This document shows positions 34,114-42,835 of a DNA stretch of 64,000 nucleotides, one piece after another. A program made the translations under genes and the position numbers. Source of the DNA: an uncultured Pseudomonadota bacterium (lineage in GTDB: Bacteria > Myxococcota_A > UBA796 > GCA-2862545); NCBI GenBank assembly GCA_913061235.1, contig CAJXTB010000023.1, forward strand, positions 1 through 64,000. Direction: 5' to 3'. A model generated the notes under the pieces. It ran no database searches and had not been told where the DNA came from. It saw only the letters and a program-made list of their open reading frames with translations. The stretch's first letter is position 1. Every line of letters starts with the position of its first letter.

Positions 34114-35548
34114 GCCCGACGGATTCCTAGAGTGGAGCCGCGAGACCGCGCCTAGACGCCCCGTGGATGAGCGCGTTTCAGACTCGCTCGAGATGTACCG
34201 GGAGCGCGACCCCGAGACGCGTCGTCAGCAGGCAGGCCGGTGCATGGACTGCGGCGTGCCCTTTTGCCACCAGGGCTGCCCGCTTGGCAATCGCATTCCA
34301 GACTTCAACGAGGCGGTGTTCCGCAGCGACTGGGAGAAGGCCTGGGGACTGCTCAAGAGCACCAACAACTTCCCGGAGTTCACCGGTCGATTGTGCCCGG
34401 CTCCCTGCGAGTCGTCCTGTGTTCTGGCCATCAACACGGACCCTGTGACTATCGAGCAGATCGAGCTGGAAATCTCCGAGCGCGCGTGGGCAGAAGGGTG
34501 GGAAACACCGCTTCCGCCCAGGCGAGAGAACGACTCGAGTGTTGGTATCGTCGGCTCGGGCCCCGCAGGATTGGCTGCCGCTCAACAGCTTCGCCGAGCT
34601 GGCTATGCCGTCACTGTCTACGAGAAAGCGGCCCACTTGGGCGGGCTACTTCGCTACGGCATTCCGGATTTTAAACTTGAAAAATCCGTCGTCCAGCGGC
34701 GGGTCGGGCAACTCCGAGCAGAGGGCGTGCAGTTCGAGACCGGCGTTCACGTTGGTCAATCTCCAACGTGGTCGGCACTTGCTGACGAGCACGATGCGCT
34801 GCTCATCGCGACGGGAGCCGAGCGTCCGCGCGACCTCACCGTTCCGGGGCGGGATCTGTCTGGCGTACACCTGGCCATGACCTACCTCACCGCCTCGAAC
34901 GAGACGGTGGCAGGGGCTGCGCTAGCCGACGCCCTGAACGCGTCGGGCAAGCGGGTTGTGGTTCTAGGCGGCGGCGACACTGGCAGCGACTGTGTGGGAA
35001 CGGCTATTCGCCAGGGCGCCACAAGCGTTCGGCAGATCGAGCTGATGCCGGCTCCACCTGAGGCGCGTGCTGACGGCAATCCGTGGCCGCAGTGGCCGCT
35101 GGTCTTCCGGTCCTCCCATGCCCACGAAGAAGGCTGCGAGCGGGACTGGGCTTGGATGACCACGAAGCTGGAAGGGGAGAGTGGGGCGCTGACGGCGCTG
35201 CACGCGGCAGAGGTTGTATTGCAGGACGGCCGGCCAACCGCGGGTCTCCGGAGCGAGAGATTCGACGCGGACCTACTGTTGCTCGCCATGGGCTTCACCG
35301 GGCCAAAAACCGCGACCGTAGCCACTCAGTTGGGTGTCGCCCTGACCCCCCGAGGCGCCGTGCAGACCGACAGCTTTCGGACCACGGTCCCAGGCGTCTA
35401 CGCCGCCGGTGATGCACAGCGGGGTGCGAGTCTCATTGTGTGGGCGATTGCTGACGGTCGAGAAGCGGCTCGGGTGATTGACGCCGACATCTCTGGCCGC
35501 GAACGATTGCCGCGGAAAGGGCAGAACTTGGACTTTGGCGGGCGCTAA
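34106..35548 (+). CDS. gltD: Glutamate synthase small subunit
   Basis: The 480-residue NADPH-dependent partner of GltB; it passes electrons from NADPH through FAD to the large subunit. N-terminal Fe-S cysteines are visible in CMDCGVPFCHQGCPLGN and LCPAPCESSC; FAD-binding VGSGPAGLAAAQQLRRAG and NAD(P)H-binding VVVLGGGDTGSDC follow; the C-terminal GDAQRGASLIVWAIADGR closes the FAD site. It overlaps gltB by eight bases in an operon. A strong palindrome follows the stop. Confidence 0.97.
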   Translation: MGKPDGFLEWSRETAPRRPVDERVSDSLEMYRERDPETRRQQAGRCMDCGVPFCHQGCPLGNRIPDFNEAVFRSDWEKAWGLLKSTNNFPEFTGRLCPAPCESSCVLAINTDPVTIEQIELEISERAWAEGWETPLPPRRENDSSVGIVGSGPAGLAAAQQLRRAGYAVTVYEKAAHLGGLLRYGIPDFKLEKSVVQRRVGQLRAEGVQFETGVHVGQSPTWSALADEHDALLIATGAERPRDLTVPGRDLSGVHLAMTYLTASNETVAGAALADALNASGKRVVVLGGGDTGSDCVGTAIRQGATSVRQIELMPAPPEARADGNPWPQWPLVFRSSHAHEEGCERDWAWMTTKLEGESGALTALHAAEVVLQDGRPTAGLRSERFDADLLLLAMGFTGPKTATVATQLGVALTPRGAVQTDSFRTTVPGVYAAGDAQRGASLIVWAIADGREAARVIDADISGRERLPRKGQNLDFGGR

Positions 35549-35563
35549 AGCCGGGCTCCAAAC

Positions 35564-35598
35564 CCGCGAGGACGTCGCTATCTAGCGACGCTCCGCGG
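35564..35598. terminator. Hairpin between convergent gltD and aminotransferase genes
   Basis: The core CGTCGCTATCTAGCGACG (35573-35590) is a perfect eight-base-arm inverted repeat with a two-base loop. After a small bulge the stem can extend with CCGCG/CGCGG. It lies between the gltD stop (35548) and the convergent stop at 35600. There is no T tract, so it may act as a bidirectional transcript-end or stability structure rather than a classical intrinsic terminator. Confidence 0.6.
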
Positions 35599-35599
35599 T

Positions 35600-36949
35600 T
35601 CATCCCAGTGCGGCCATCACATCCTCACAGGCGGCACGAAGGCCGTCTGCGATGGTGTCGGCCTGGGCCTCGGTCAAGATGAGTGGGGGCGCTATCAGCA
35701 TGTGGTCGCCGTGCACTCGGTCGACACAACCGCGTGCCCCCAGTGTGGCGAGCCCGTGGTTTAGGGCTGCGGCTTCAACGCGCTTACTGAACCGGATCTC
35801 GTCTGGCCACGGTTCCTTCGTGGCGACGTCTTGGACGAACTCCACGCCGAGGAACATGCCGAGGCCACGGACCTCACCGACACACGGCAGGTCGAGCAAG
35901 CGCTCCTCTAGCCGGCCCTTCAGGTACGCCCCGATGGTGGCGGCGCGCTCGACGAGTCCGTCCTCTTCAATCACGTCCATCACCGCCATGCCGACGGCCG
36001 CTGCGAGCGGAATGCAGGAGTAGGTCTGTCCGCTGAAGAAGGGGTCGCCGCTGTTTCGCAGGACCTCGCTGACGCTGTCGCGGACGAGCAGGGCGCCCAG
36101 CGGGATGTAGCCGCCGCTGATTCCTTTTGCGCAGGCGAGTACGTCTGCGTGGGTGCCAAAGTGCTGGCAGCCAAAGCGACGTCCTGTGCGTCCGAAGCCG
36201 GTCATGACCTCGTCGGCAATCATCAAGATGTCGTGGGCGCGGCAGATGGACGCGATGCGCGCAAAGTAGCCATCCGTTGGAACCCCTGCGCCGAGCGCGC
36301 TGCCTACGACGGGCTCGGCGATGAAGGCGGCGATTTCATCTGGATGGGCTTCCACTACTGTGCGGAATTCTTCAACGAGGTGGTCCTCGTAGGCCTCGAC
36401 CGTCATGTTCGCAGGGCGCCGATACGGTAGGCAGGACCCAACGTGTAGGTTGAGGTCTGGGAACAGGTCGCTGTAGAAGCTGCGTCGGCCGACTAGTCCG
36501 CCAACGTCGAGCGTAGCGAGTGAGTTGCCGTGGTAGCTGCTCCACCGTCCGATGAACCGACGACGGGTGCTGCGACCCTTTGCCCGATGGTACTGGTAGG
36601 CCAGCTTGAGTGCGTTCTCCACGGCCTCGGTCCCACCGCTGACCGTCCAGGCGCGGTCGAATCCGTCGGGTGCGAAGGCACATAGGCGCTCGAAGTAGGC
36701 CTCCACCACGGGACTATGGAACAGGTGTGTGGTGTGGACTGCGAGGATGCGTGCCTGGTCGGCGAGTGCCTGGGCGACGCGCTCGTTGCCGTGTCCAATG
36801 TGCGTGACAGCGGCTGTGGCGCCGGAGACATCTAGGTAGCGGCGGCCTTGGTCGTCCACCAGCACGGCGCCCTCACCCCGCACAATCATCGGGTAGGTTT
36901 GTTCGTACTTTGCGCAGATCAGCTGGCTATTTAGGACTCGGTAGCTCAC
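35600..36949 (-). CDS. Class III PLP aminotransferase, substrate unknown
   Basis: The 449-residue enzyme has the class III set: WTVSGGTEAVENALKLAYQYHR (phosphate binding), SYHGNSLATLDVGG, IADEVMTGFGRTGR (cofactor Asp) and LACAKGISGGYIPLGA (Schiff-base Lys). The family includes omega-amino acid, polyamine and DAPA aminotransferases; nothing visible decides between them. The start is GTG at 36949 with GGAGG six bases upstream. It is convergent with gltD and stands alone; its nitrogen-metabolism neighbours may be coincidental. Confidence 0.88.
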   Translation of the reverse strand: MSYRVLNSQLICAKYEQTYPMIVRGEGAVLVDDQGRRYLDVSGATAAVTHIGHGNERVAQALADQARILAVHTTHLFHSPVVEAYFERLCAFAPDGFDRAWTVSGGTEAVENALKLAYQYHRAKGRSTRRRFIGRWSSYHGNSLATLDVGGLVGRRSFYSDLFPDLNLHVGSCLPYRRPANMTVEAYEDHLVEEFRTVVEAHPDEIAAFIAEPVVGSALGAGVPTDGYFARIASICRAHDILMIADEVMTGFGRTGRRFGCQHFGTHADVLACAKGISGGYIPLGALLVRDSVSEVLRNSGDPFFSGQTYSCIPLAAAVGMAVMDVIEEDGLVERAATIGAYLKGRLEERLLDLPCVGEVRGLGMFLGVEFVQDVATKEPWPDEIRFSKRVEAAALNHGLATLGARGCVDRVHGDHMLIAPPLILTEAQADTIADGLRAACEDVMAALG

Positions 36950-37033
36950 GGTAGGCCTCCGCAGTGAGTCTAGCTCAGCTGCTGGGCCAACGCTTGCGAC
37001 GTCCTGGGCCGCCTGGCAGCCCCGGCGTCTCTC

Positions 37034-38545
37034 CTACCGGAACCAGAGCGCGCCCTTGTTGTGGTAGCCGCTGCCCGCGTTCGCGCAGTGACGCAGGGTG
37101 TAGGCACTGCCACCGGTGTACAACGCCCACTTGGTGTCCCAGGCGGCGCTGCCCCAGTAGGTGTGTTGGGTGTCTTCGTAGGTGAGACACGAGGAGCCGT
37201 TCAGCGGGTTGGACATATCGTCACTCTGGGAGCAGACGACTCCGGCCGTTGAGAAGGTGCCGGCTGCCTGGAAGACAGGCAATGCAGGATTGAGGCCGGT
37301 AAGGAACATGGCGCGCGTGGTGCTGTTCGAGGCCTCGACACAGCTCAAGCGGTAGACTGTGCTGGTGGAGAGGGCGAAATCGCGCATATTCACGCCGAAG
37401 TTGGCCGTGGTGGGCGAGGCTGCTGCGTTGGTGTAGTCGAGAAGGTTGATAGCGCCGAGGTCGGTGTTGATGTTGACGCCCAGCGTCCAGCCGCCATTGT
37501 CCGTGGTCATGTCGCAGTGGGTCTGGCGGGCAGCGATGGCGCCCGCACCGTCAGCGTCTACCCAGTACAGGCCGTCGCCGGTTTCACCTACGTAGGCATG
37601 CCCAGGGGTGGTGGGTCGGATGTATTCTTCGCAGCTCGTAGCGTGGGTTCCGTCCGCCCAGCGACGCGCGCTGCTGTGCAAGACAAGGCCGCCATCTACC
37701 GTGGTGTTTCGCGGCACGACGGCGTTGGCATCGACCACTGCGGCGTCCGCAATGGTGCTTCCAGACCCAATTCGGGCACCGGAGTTGATGGTCACGTTGG
37801 CGCCAATGGTCACGTCCCGTGCGATTCGCACGTTGGTACCGATGTCGCTGTTGAGTCCAATCGTGACGTTCTTGCGAAGCTTCGCGCCGTTGCGCAGAGT
37901 GACGTCGTTCGCGATGTCGGCTTCGGGGCCGACCACTACACCGGTCTCAGCGGTCACATTGTTCCCAAACAGCCCGCTGCGAGAGACGACCACGTTGTTG
38001 GCGAAGTTCGCATCCGTCCCGATGTCGACCAGGTTTCCAATGACGATGTTGTCCGCGAGCAGGGCATCGTTGCCCACGGTGGACGCGTAGCCCAGGAACA
38101 ATGAGGTTCCCGCGTCTGTACCTGTGCCCAGGCGTGACAGGCGGCCCAACGTCGCGCCAGTCCCTGTTGTGACGTCCGATTCGATGACCGCTTCTCGGGA
38201 GACGATGGACCCGGCGCCCAGCAGCACACCTGTTGAGCTATTAATTCCCGCATCCAGGCTCGCGCCTTGGGCAATTGTAGACCCGTCACCCACGTTCGCG
38301 AAGGCTCCGACCGTGGCGCGTCTCTGAATGGACACGGCGCTTCCTAGGACAGCGCTTGGCGCAATCGTGGCCGAGACAGAGACACAGTCGTCGCCGTAGC
38401 CGTCTGAGTTGTCGTCTGTCTGGAGCGGATTGGCCAGGTCTACACAGTTGTCGCTGGCGTCTGGGACGCCGTCGTTGTCGTCGTCCTGTGCGTGCGCTGA
38501 AACGGAAACCAACAGCGCTAGGGCGCCAAAACCAAACCTGTACAT
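37034..38545 (-). CDS. Secreted left-handed beta-helix stalk with fibrinogen-like head
   Basis: 503 residues from ATG 38545 (GGGGAG upstream); signal MYRFGFGALALLVSVSAHA. Residues ~22-56 (DDDNDGVPDASDNCVD, DNSDGYGDDC) are a thrombospondin type-3-like calcium repeat. Residues ~60-290 are hexapeptide repeats ([LIV]-G-x4 type, e.g. ATIAPSAVLGSAV, VTIGLNSDIGTNVRI) that build a left-handed beta-helix. The end is a fibrinogen-like domain: SCEEYI, THCDMTTDNGGWTLGV, ending LWFR. Left-handed helices are usually cytosolic acyltransferases; here the signal peptide, calcium repeat and head indicate an extracellular stalk. The gene at 51076 has the same plan. Confidence 0.82.
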   Translation of the reverse strand: MYRFGFGALALLVSVSAHAQDDDNDGVPDASDNCVDLANPLQTDDNSDGYGDDCVSVSATIAPSAVLGSAVSIQRRATVGAFANVGDGSTIAQGASLDAGINSSTGVLLGAGSIVSREAVIESDVTTGTGATLGRLSRLGTGTDAGTSLFLGYASTVGNDALLADNIVIGNLVDIGTDANFANNVVVSRSGLFGNNVTAETGVVVGPEADIANDVTLRNGAKLRKNVTIGLNSDIGTNVRIARDVTIGANVTINSGARIGSGSTIADAAVVDANAVVPRNTTVDGGLVLHSSARRWADGTHATSCEEYIRPTTPGHAYVGETGDGLYWVDADGAGAIAARQTHCDMTTDNGGWTLGVNINTDLGAINLLDYTNAAASPTTANFGVNMRDFALSTSTVYRLSCVEASNSTTRAMFLTGLNPALPVFQAAGTFSTAGVVCSQSDDMSNPLNGSSCLTYEDTQHTYWGSAAWDTKWALYTGGSAYTLRHCANAGSGYHNKGALWFR

Positions 38546-38764
38546 CCTTTCTCCCCATGCGTGACTGAGTTGGAGTGTACGCGATTCCTTGGGAAAAGAC
38601 ACGCGATTAGGGCGAGTATGTGTGCCTATGTTTGGTGTTCGCACCACAATGTACAGGGGGCCTGTTTCGGGGCTTTGGGGGGCGCATCCACGTCGGCCTG
38701 ATCTGTCTTCTGGCGAGCGAACGAATTCGAGCTACCCCGTGTGTCGTTTCACCGGAGGCCCACC

Positions 38765-39184
38765 TTGTCATCGCCAGTTTTTCCCGTCCTTGCCTGTCTG
38801 TTCTTTGTGGGTTGTGGTGAGCAACTAGCGGGAGAGTGGTCCATCACCGACGCTGGATTCGGGACCGGAGCCGATGCCGTCTCGCTCGCCGACTTGGAAG
38901 GCACCGTTGTGATCGAGGGGGATGACACCGCCACACTCGTTCTGCAGTCGGGCGACCTGGAGGGTGACTACTTGGTCATCAACACCGAGGGCGTGGCTGT
39001 CGGCTCTGGGGACGGCGACTTCTCACTGGTTGTCACCGGGTTTCAAGAGGTCCCTGAGAGCGCCATCTTCGTCGATCTAAATCTCGACTGCGTGGCGACT
39101 GAAGTAGACGCGACGTGTACCGGACTGTGGGAGAGCCTTGCTCTGGACTCCCAGCAGATGTTCGTCGACCTCACTGCACTCTGA
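38765..39184 (+). CDS. Small lipoprotein, unknown function
   Basis: 139 residues from TTG 38765, chosen because GGAGG lies six bases upstream and the product then begins with a clean lipoprotein signal (MSSPVFPVLACLFFVGCGEQ, lipobox VGC). The frame upstream from 38741 is open but would spoil the signal peptide. The mature part is acidic and beta-rich (LAGEWSITDAGFG, GTVVIEGDDTATLVLQSGDLEGDYLVI), with two cysteines near the end, resembling small lipocalin-like or META-type lipoproteins. Family not recognised. It shares a 219-base divergent region with the beta-helix stalk gene. Confidence 0.68.
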   Translation: MSSPVFPVLACLFFVGCGEQLAGEWSITDAGFGTGADAVSLADLEGTVVIEGDDTATLVLQSGDLEGDYLVINTEGVAVGSGDGDFSLVVTGFQEVPESAIFVDLNLDCVATEVDATCTGLWESLALDSQQMFVDLTAL

Positions 39185-39241
39185 GGCGTAGGCGGGTGGG
39201 GCCCGCACCTGGGGCGAACCTAGGGTGCGTCGTCTTGCGGC

Positions 39242-40612
39242 CTACTGCTGCTCGGCAGTCCATCCTTGTGGAAGCACGAGTGTCGTGGGGTCTAGTCGGA
39301 CCTCCTCATTCTCCAGGTACACATCCACGACATGCGCCCGTCGCCCGTCCCGCCGGTAGACTGGCGCGGACCTCGATGTCATGGTGATTGTGGCCACGTC
39401 TGCGAGCGAAACGGTCCCGCCAGTCGGCAGGGAAATGGGAAGGTCCTGCAGCGGTGTCTGTTCCCAGCGTATGAGCACAGTGTCGCCGTTGTGGCCAATC
39501 GGTACGCCGTCTTCAAGCCGAATGGTGCGGGTGACATCTCGCATGTGGAGACCCAACATGGCCAATCGCGCAGGGTCCACCTCAACATCGAGGTCTGGTC
39601 GTGCGAGGTGTCGTGACTGGATGGAGACGACGCCCGGAAGAGGGAGGATGGACTCTCGAATCTGGGTGAGTTCGGACTCTGTAATGGGTGCATTTGATGC
39701 ACTGGAGAGCACGAGACGCGCGTCATGGATGGTTCGTAGCGTGGAGTGCGCTGTTGGCGTCGACTCCAGTGCTGTTCGAGCGGCCTGTAGTTCCGTGGTC
39801 CAGACGTGAGCCGTGTGGTCGGTCACCTCGGTCACCGATGCGCCAAGCTCGGAAGCCTTGGATGTGGCGAGGGTGGTGCAGGTCTGACGGTCGGGACAGT
39901 CCATGTCCAAGCGGATGGGGGCGAGGATTCGCTTTACGTCGAAACGGTCCAGCTCCTCTTCGAACGTGGGACGAAACAGAGCCCCTGTGGTGAGAATCTC
40001 CGCCACAGCGACCGGTTGCCCGCCGCTGATCACGTCTACGTCGGCGTACTCGGAGACCGTGATGGTAGCCACGTCTTCGAGGTGCGTGCCGTCCAGTAGG
40101 TCGCTCGCGCTGAGTCCGAGGGCCGCAAGGGTAGCGGGGGGCACTTCTGCCACAGCCTGCCGCTGGGGAATGCCGCGCAATCTCACGTCATTCACTCCCG
40201 GCATCTCCATCAGCGCATCCCGCAGACTCTGTGCTCGTGGAATGTCGACGACGACCTCGATGCGCTCGTCCCACCATGGCATGAGCATGGGTGTTTCTGC
40301 GGAATCGGGTAGCGACAGATGCATCAATGCCTCCCCGATGTCCCCCCGTACAGCGTACATTTGGGTGCCCGTCGCGAAGGTGACGGTCACCTCTGCCTGA
40401 CCGTCAGTGGCGACGGAGTCGATTGTGACGACGTCGGGGACAGATGCGAGCGCCGCATGCATGGGAACGGCGATGGTGCTGTCGATATCTTCCGATGACA
40501 TGCCCGAGAATAGCGTCACCACCGTCACCTGGGGCCCACGCTCGACGGGTGATGGGGGACCGAAGCCACAGGCCAACGCGATGGTCAGCGGTAGGGGAAG
40601 AACCCACTTCAT
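39242..40612 (-). CDS. Lipoprotein resembling RND porter domains without membrane helices
   Basis: 456 residues; signal MKWVLPLPLTIALACG with a probable lipid-anchor Cys15. Immediately after comes RND-pump porter sequence: VTVVTLFSGMSSEDIDSTIAVPMHAAL, VVTIDSVATDGQAEVTVTFATGTQ. Around 130-190: LRDALMEMPGVNDVRLRG, LAALGLSASDLLD. In the second half: LPGVVSIQSRHLARPDLDVEVDPARLAMLGLHMRDVTRTI and LPTGGTVSLADVATITMTSRSAPVYRRDGRR. These correspond to porter subdomains of both halves of AcrB-like proteins, but none of the twelve transmembrane helices or their proton-relay Asp/Lys residues is present. Nothing around it encodes the rest of a pump. Role unknown. Confidence 0.75.
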   Translation of the reverse strand: MKWVLPLPLTIALACGFGPPSPVERGPQVTVVTLFSGMSSEDIDSTIAVPMHAALASVPDVVTIDSVATDGQAEVTVTFATGTQMYAVRGDIGEALMHLSLPDSAETPMLMPWWDERIEVVVDIPRAQSLRDALMEMPGVNDVRLRGIPQRQAVAEVPPATLAALGLSASDLLDGTHLEDVATITVSEYADVDVISGGQPVAVAEILTTGALFRPTFEEELDRFDVKRILAPIRLDMDCPDRQTCTTLATSKASELGASVTEVTDHTAHVWTTELQAARTALESTPTAHSTLRTIHDARLVLSSASNAPITESELTQIRESILPLPGVVSIQSRHLARPDLDVEVDPARLAMLGLHMRDVTRTIRLEDGVPIGHNGDTVLIRWEQTPLQDLPISLPTGGTVSLADVATITMTSRSAPVYRRDGRRAHVVDVYLENEEVRLDPTTLVLPQGWTAEQQ

Positions 40613-40693
40613 CTTGGCCTGCCTCGGGGAGTTGGGGGTCGCGTCCTATCGTGGCGCGTAGACGAGACGGCGATTGGGCGGACCCCCTCGCTT

Positions 40694-41299
40694 CTACTCG
40701 GCTTGCATCCTGGCCATTTCGGCGCGGACTTCGGCAAGCTCTGCGGTCAGAACGTCGATCTGGGCTTGCTGGGCCTGCATCGCGGAGACTGCGAGGCTGG
40801 TGTAGCCGTACAGGTCGACGTGTTCGCCATCTGGACGCACGGCGGCAGAGGTGGGCTGGTCGTCAATGATGAAGCCCATGTGGGTGTGCGCGTCGGCGTC
40901 GTCCCGGTACTTCCACGTGGCCAAGCGAGTGGTCTTGAGCCACTCGAGGGCTTGGGCATGGTCGGCTGGGGTCAGGTAGACAATGTCGGTCTTGGTCTTC
41001 GCAGTAGAGCGCGGGCAGCCGACTGGAGAGGCGGTGGGGTCTTCTTCCGCGCAGATGACCAGCGCGTTGCAGCCATCGCCGGCGTCGCAGGTGACGTCTA
41101 GCTCGCCGCACTCGTCGCCAAGGACCTCGTCCGTGCACAAGGGAACACCCTCGAACGGGCCTTCGTAGCCGCGGCACACAGGGTCTCCGCAGGTGGCAAA
41201 CCACGTGCCTTGTGCTTCGGTGTCGGACTCGGTGTCCACGACGGCGGGGTCGCAGGCGAGAAGGGCTGTGAGGCCAAGAGCTACGGTGACAATGCGCAT
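40694..41299 (-). CDS. Lipoprotein with S74 (endosialidase-chaperone)-like C-terminus
   Basis: 201 residues; signal MRIVTVALGLTALLACD ends in a lipobox-like LLAC. Residues ~30-95 are Cys-rich (ten cysteines, e.g. CGDPVCRGY, VTCDAGDGCNALVIC). The C-terminal ~90 residues resemble the intramolecular-chaperone domain of tail spikes: ALEWLKTTRLATWKYRDD, HMGFIIDDQPTSAAV, VDLYGYTSLAVSAMQAQQAQI, then a heptad coiled coil (VLTAELAEVRAEMARM). The catalytic Ser-Asp and Lys normally used for self-cleavage are not evident. It may trimerise as a short membrane-anchored stalk. GGAGG lies five bases upstream. Confidence 0.7.
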   Translation of the reverse strand: MRIVTVALGLTALLACDPAVVDTESDTEAQGTWFATCGDPVCRGYEGPFEGVPLCTDEVLGDECGELDVTCDAGDGCNALVICAEEDPTASPVGCPRSTAKTKTDIVYLTPADHAQALEWLKTTRLATWKYRDDADAHTHMGFIIDDQPTSAAVRPDGEHVDLYGYTSLAVSAMQAQQAQIDVLTAELAEVRAEMARMQAE

Positions 41300-41422
41300 G
41301 AACGCCTCCAGAGCGGAACGTATTGTGGCGACTGCGGATGAGCCCGTGAATGTGCGGATGAGTCGGTTTGCATGGGGCTGACAGGCGTTCCTGTGGACCG
41401 GCCCACAGGTGGCTTGAGGAAC

Positions 41423-42781
41423 CTAGTTGGCCGCGATCTCAAACGTGGTTGCGAACCAGATGCATCGGTAGAACGACGACGCTCCGAACGCCGCGTCGTT
41501 TTCGTTGAACAAGCGTACGGTGTAGGTGTCGTCTGCTGCAATGGGCCCGAAGTTTTCGAGGTCCGGCATGGCGTCATTGCCGTCTGTGGCGGTGGCTACG
41601 ACGGCGCCGCTGCCGTCCATCAACTCCAGCTGCATGTCGCCGGTTGAGCCGAAGATTGAGCCGTCACAGCGAACGGTCAGTCGGTCCCCCGTGACTGCGG
41701 GCATCTCATACCAGTCCTCATCACCGGTCTCACCAAATGCGCCCTGCATCCACACACGGTTGTAGGCGCTGCCGCCGTTTGTGGTGAGCTCGTCTATGGG
41801 CGGTGCCTGGACATTGTCGGCGTCGTTCGGCTCGATCTCTAGGGTGTAGTGGTCACCCTCGGCGCGGGTTCGCACGTACAGCGGGAACCAGTGGTTGGCG
41901 CCGCCCCCGTCGAAGGCATCGGTGGCTGCAAGCGTGTAGGTGCCTTCTTGAGCGCCGAAGTACGCGGCGGGGCCTTCTTCGCCCAGGTTGCGCTTGTCCG
42001 TGAGCAGCGTGCCGTCGCTGTCGGCCAATGTGACGCGAATCCGAGCATCGGAGCCGGGAAGCTCGGTCATCCCGTACACCTCAATCGGGGCGTCGCCGTA
42101 GGGAAGCTGGACGGTGATGTAGTCGACGTCTCCGGGTGCTTCGAGGTTCACACCAACGGTGTAGATGGAGCCGCCGCTGGTGATGTCGACGTCCGCCGAA
42201 GGGTTGTCGGCTGCATCGGTCTCGGTGGTCGTGTTGGAGAAGTCCAGGATGGAGAGCTGGTAGTACAGGTCGGTGGCGAACGCTTCGTCGTCCAGGTCGA
42301 ACCATGTGCCGCGGTCTTGCACGGTGATGTACCAGGTGCCGGCGGTCGGCAAGTAGGCGTGTAGGACGCTGTCGTAGTTATTGATGCTGCCGGTTGCGAA
42401 GTCATCGACCCACGCGTGAACGCCGCCGGATGCGTCGAGCACGGCGACGACGGTGTCGAGCTCTTCGGGGAGCTCCGAGACGGTCTGGATGCGGACCCAC
42501 TGTGGTTCGAGGGCTTCGAACGCGTAGTAGTCGACGTCTCCTCGGGTCTGAATGATGCCCTCGGCGGACGGGCTGTCTTCCGGGTCGGTCGTCTTGAAGA
42601 CGGTCGTGGCACTCTGAATGTCGTTGTCGCGGTCGCCGACGACGCAGTTGTCGTCATCGCCGCAGATAGAGGCTTCAGAACACTGCACATCTTCCGTGCA
42701 CTCTGGCGTAGCGTCGGAGGTGTTGGAGTCGTCGACGCGCTCGCCACAGGCAAACAGATTCAGGAGCAGGAACAAAGTCAT
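41423..42781 (-). CDS. Lipoprotein with three PPC-like domains
   Basis: 452 residues; signal MTLFLLLNLFACGE (lipobox FAC), then a Cys-containing acidic stretch (ECTEDVQCSEASICGDDDNC) similar to EGF/metal-binding lead-ins of myxobacterial lipoproteins. Three ~110-residue beta-sandwich segments follow with the PPC (bacterial pre-peptidase C-terminal) pattern: GDVDYYAFEA...WYITVQDRG, GDVDYITVQLP...GTYTLAATDAF, GDEDWYEMPAVTGDRLTVRC...DTYTVRLFNE. PPC domains usually accompany secreted peptidases, but no catalytic domain is present. A binding or scaffold role at the outer membrane is likely. Confidence 0.75.
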   Translation of the reverse strand: MTLFLLLNLFACGERVDDSNTSDATPECTEDVQCSEASICGDDDNCVVGDRDNDIQSATTVFKTTDPEDSPSAEGIIQTRGDVDYYAFEALEPQWVRIQTVSELPEELDTVVAVLDASGGVHAWVDDFATGSINNYDSVLHAYLPTAGTWYITVQDRGTWFDLDDEAFATDLYYQLSILDFSNTTTETDAADNPSADVDITSGGSIYTVGVNLEAPGDVDYITVQLPYGDAPIEVYGMTELPGSDARIRVTLADSDGTLLTDKRNLGEEGPAAYFGAQEGTYTLAATDAFDGGGANHWFPLYVRTRAEGDHYTLEIEPNDADNVQAPPIDELTTNGGSAYNRVWMQGAFGETGDEDWYEMPAVTGDRLTVRCDGSIFGSTGDMQLELMDGSGAVVATATDGNDAMPDLENFGPIAADDTYTVRLFNENDAAFGASSFYRCIWFATTFEIAAN

Positions 42782-42835
42782 AGCGGCCTCTTGGGAGGCT
42801 GGACTTTACGCCGAAGAACGGGCGTTGTCACCGCC

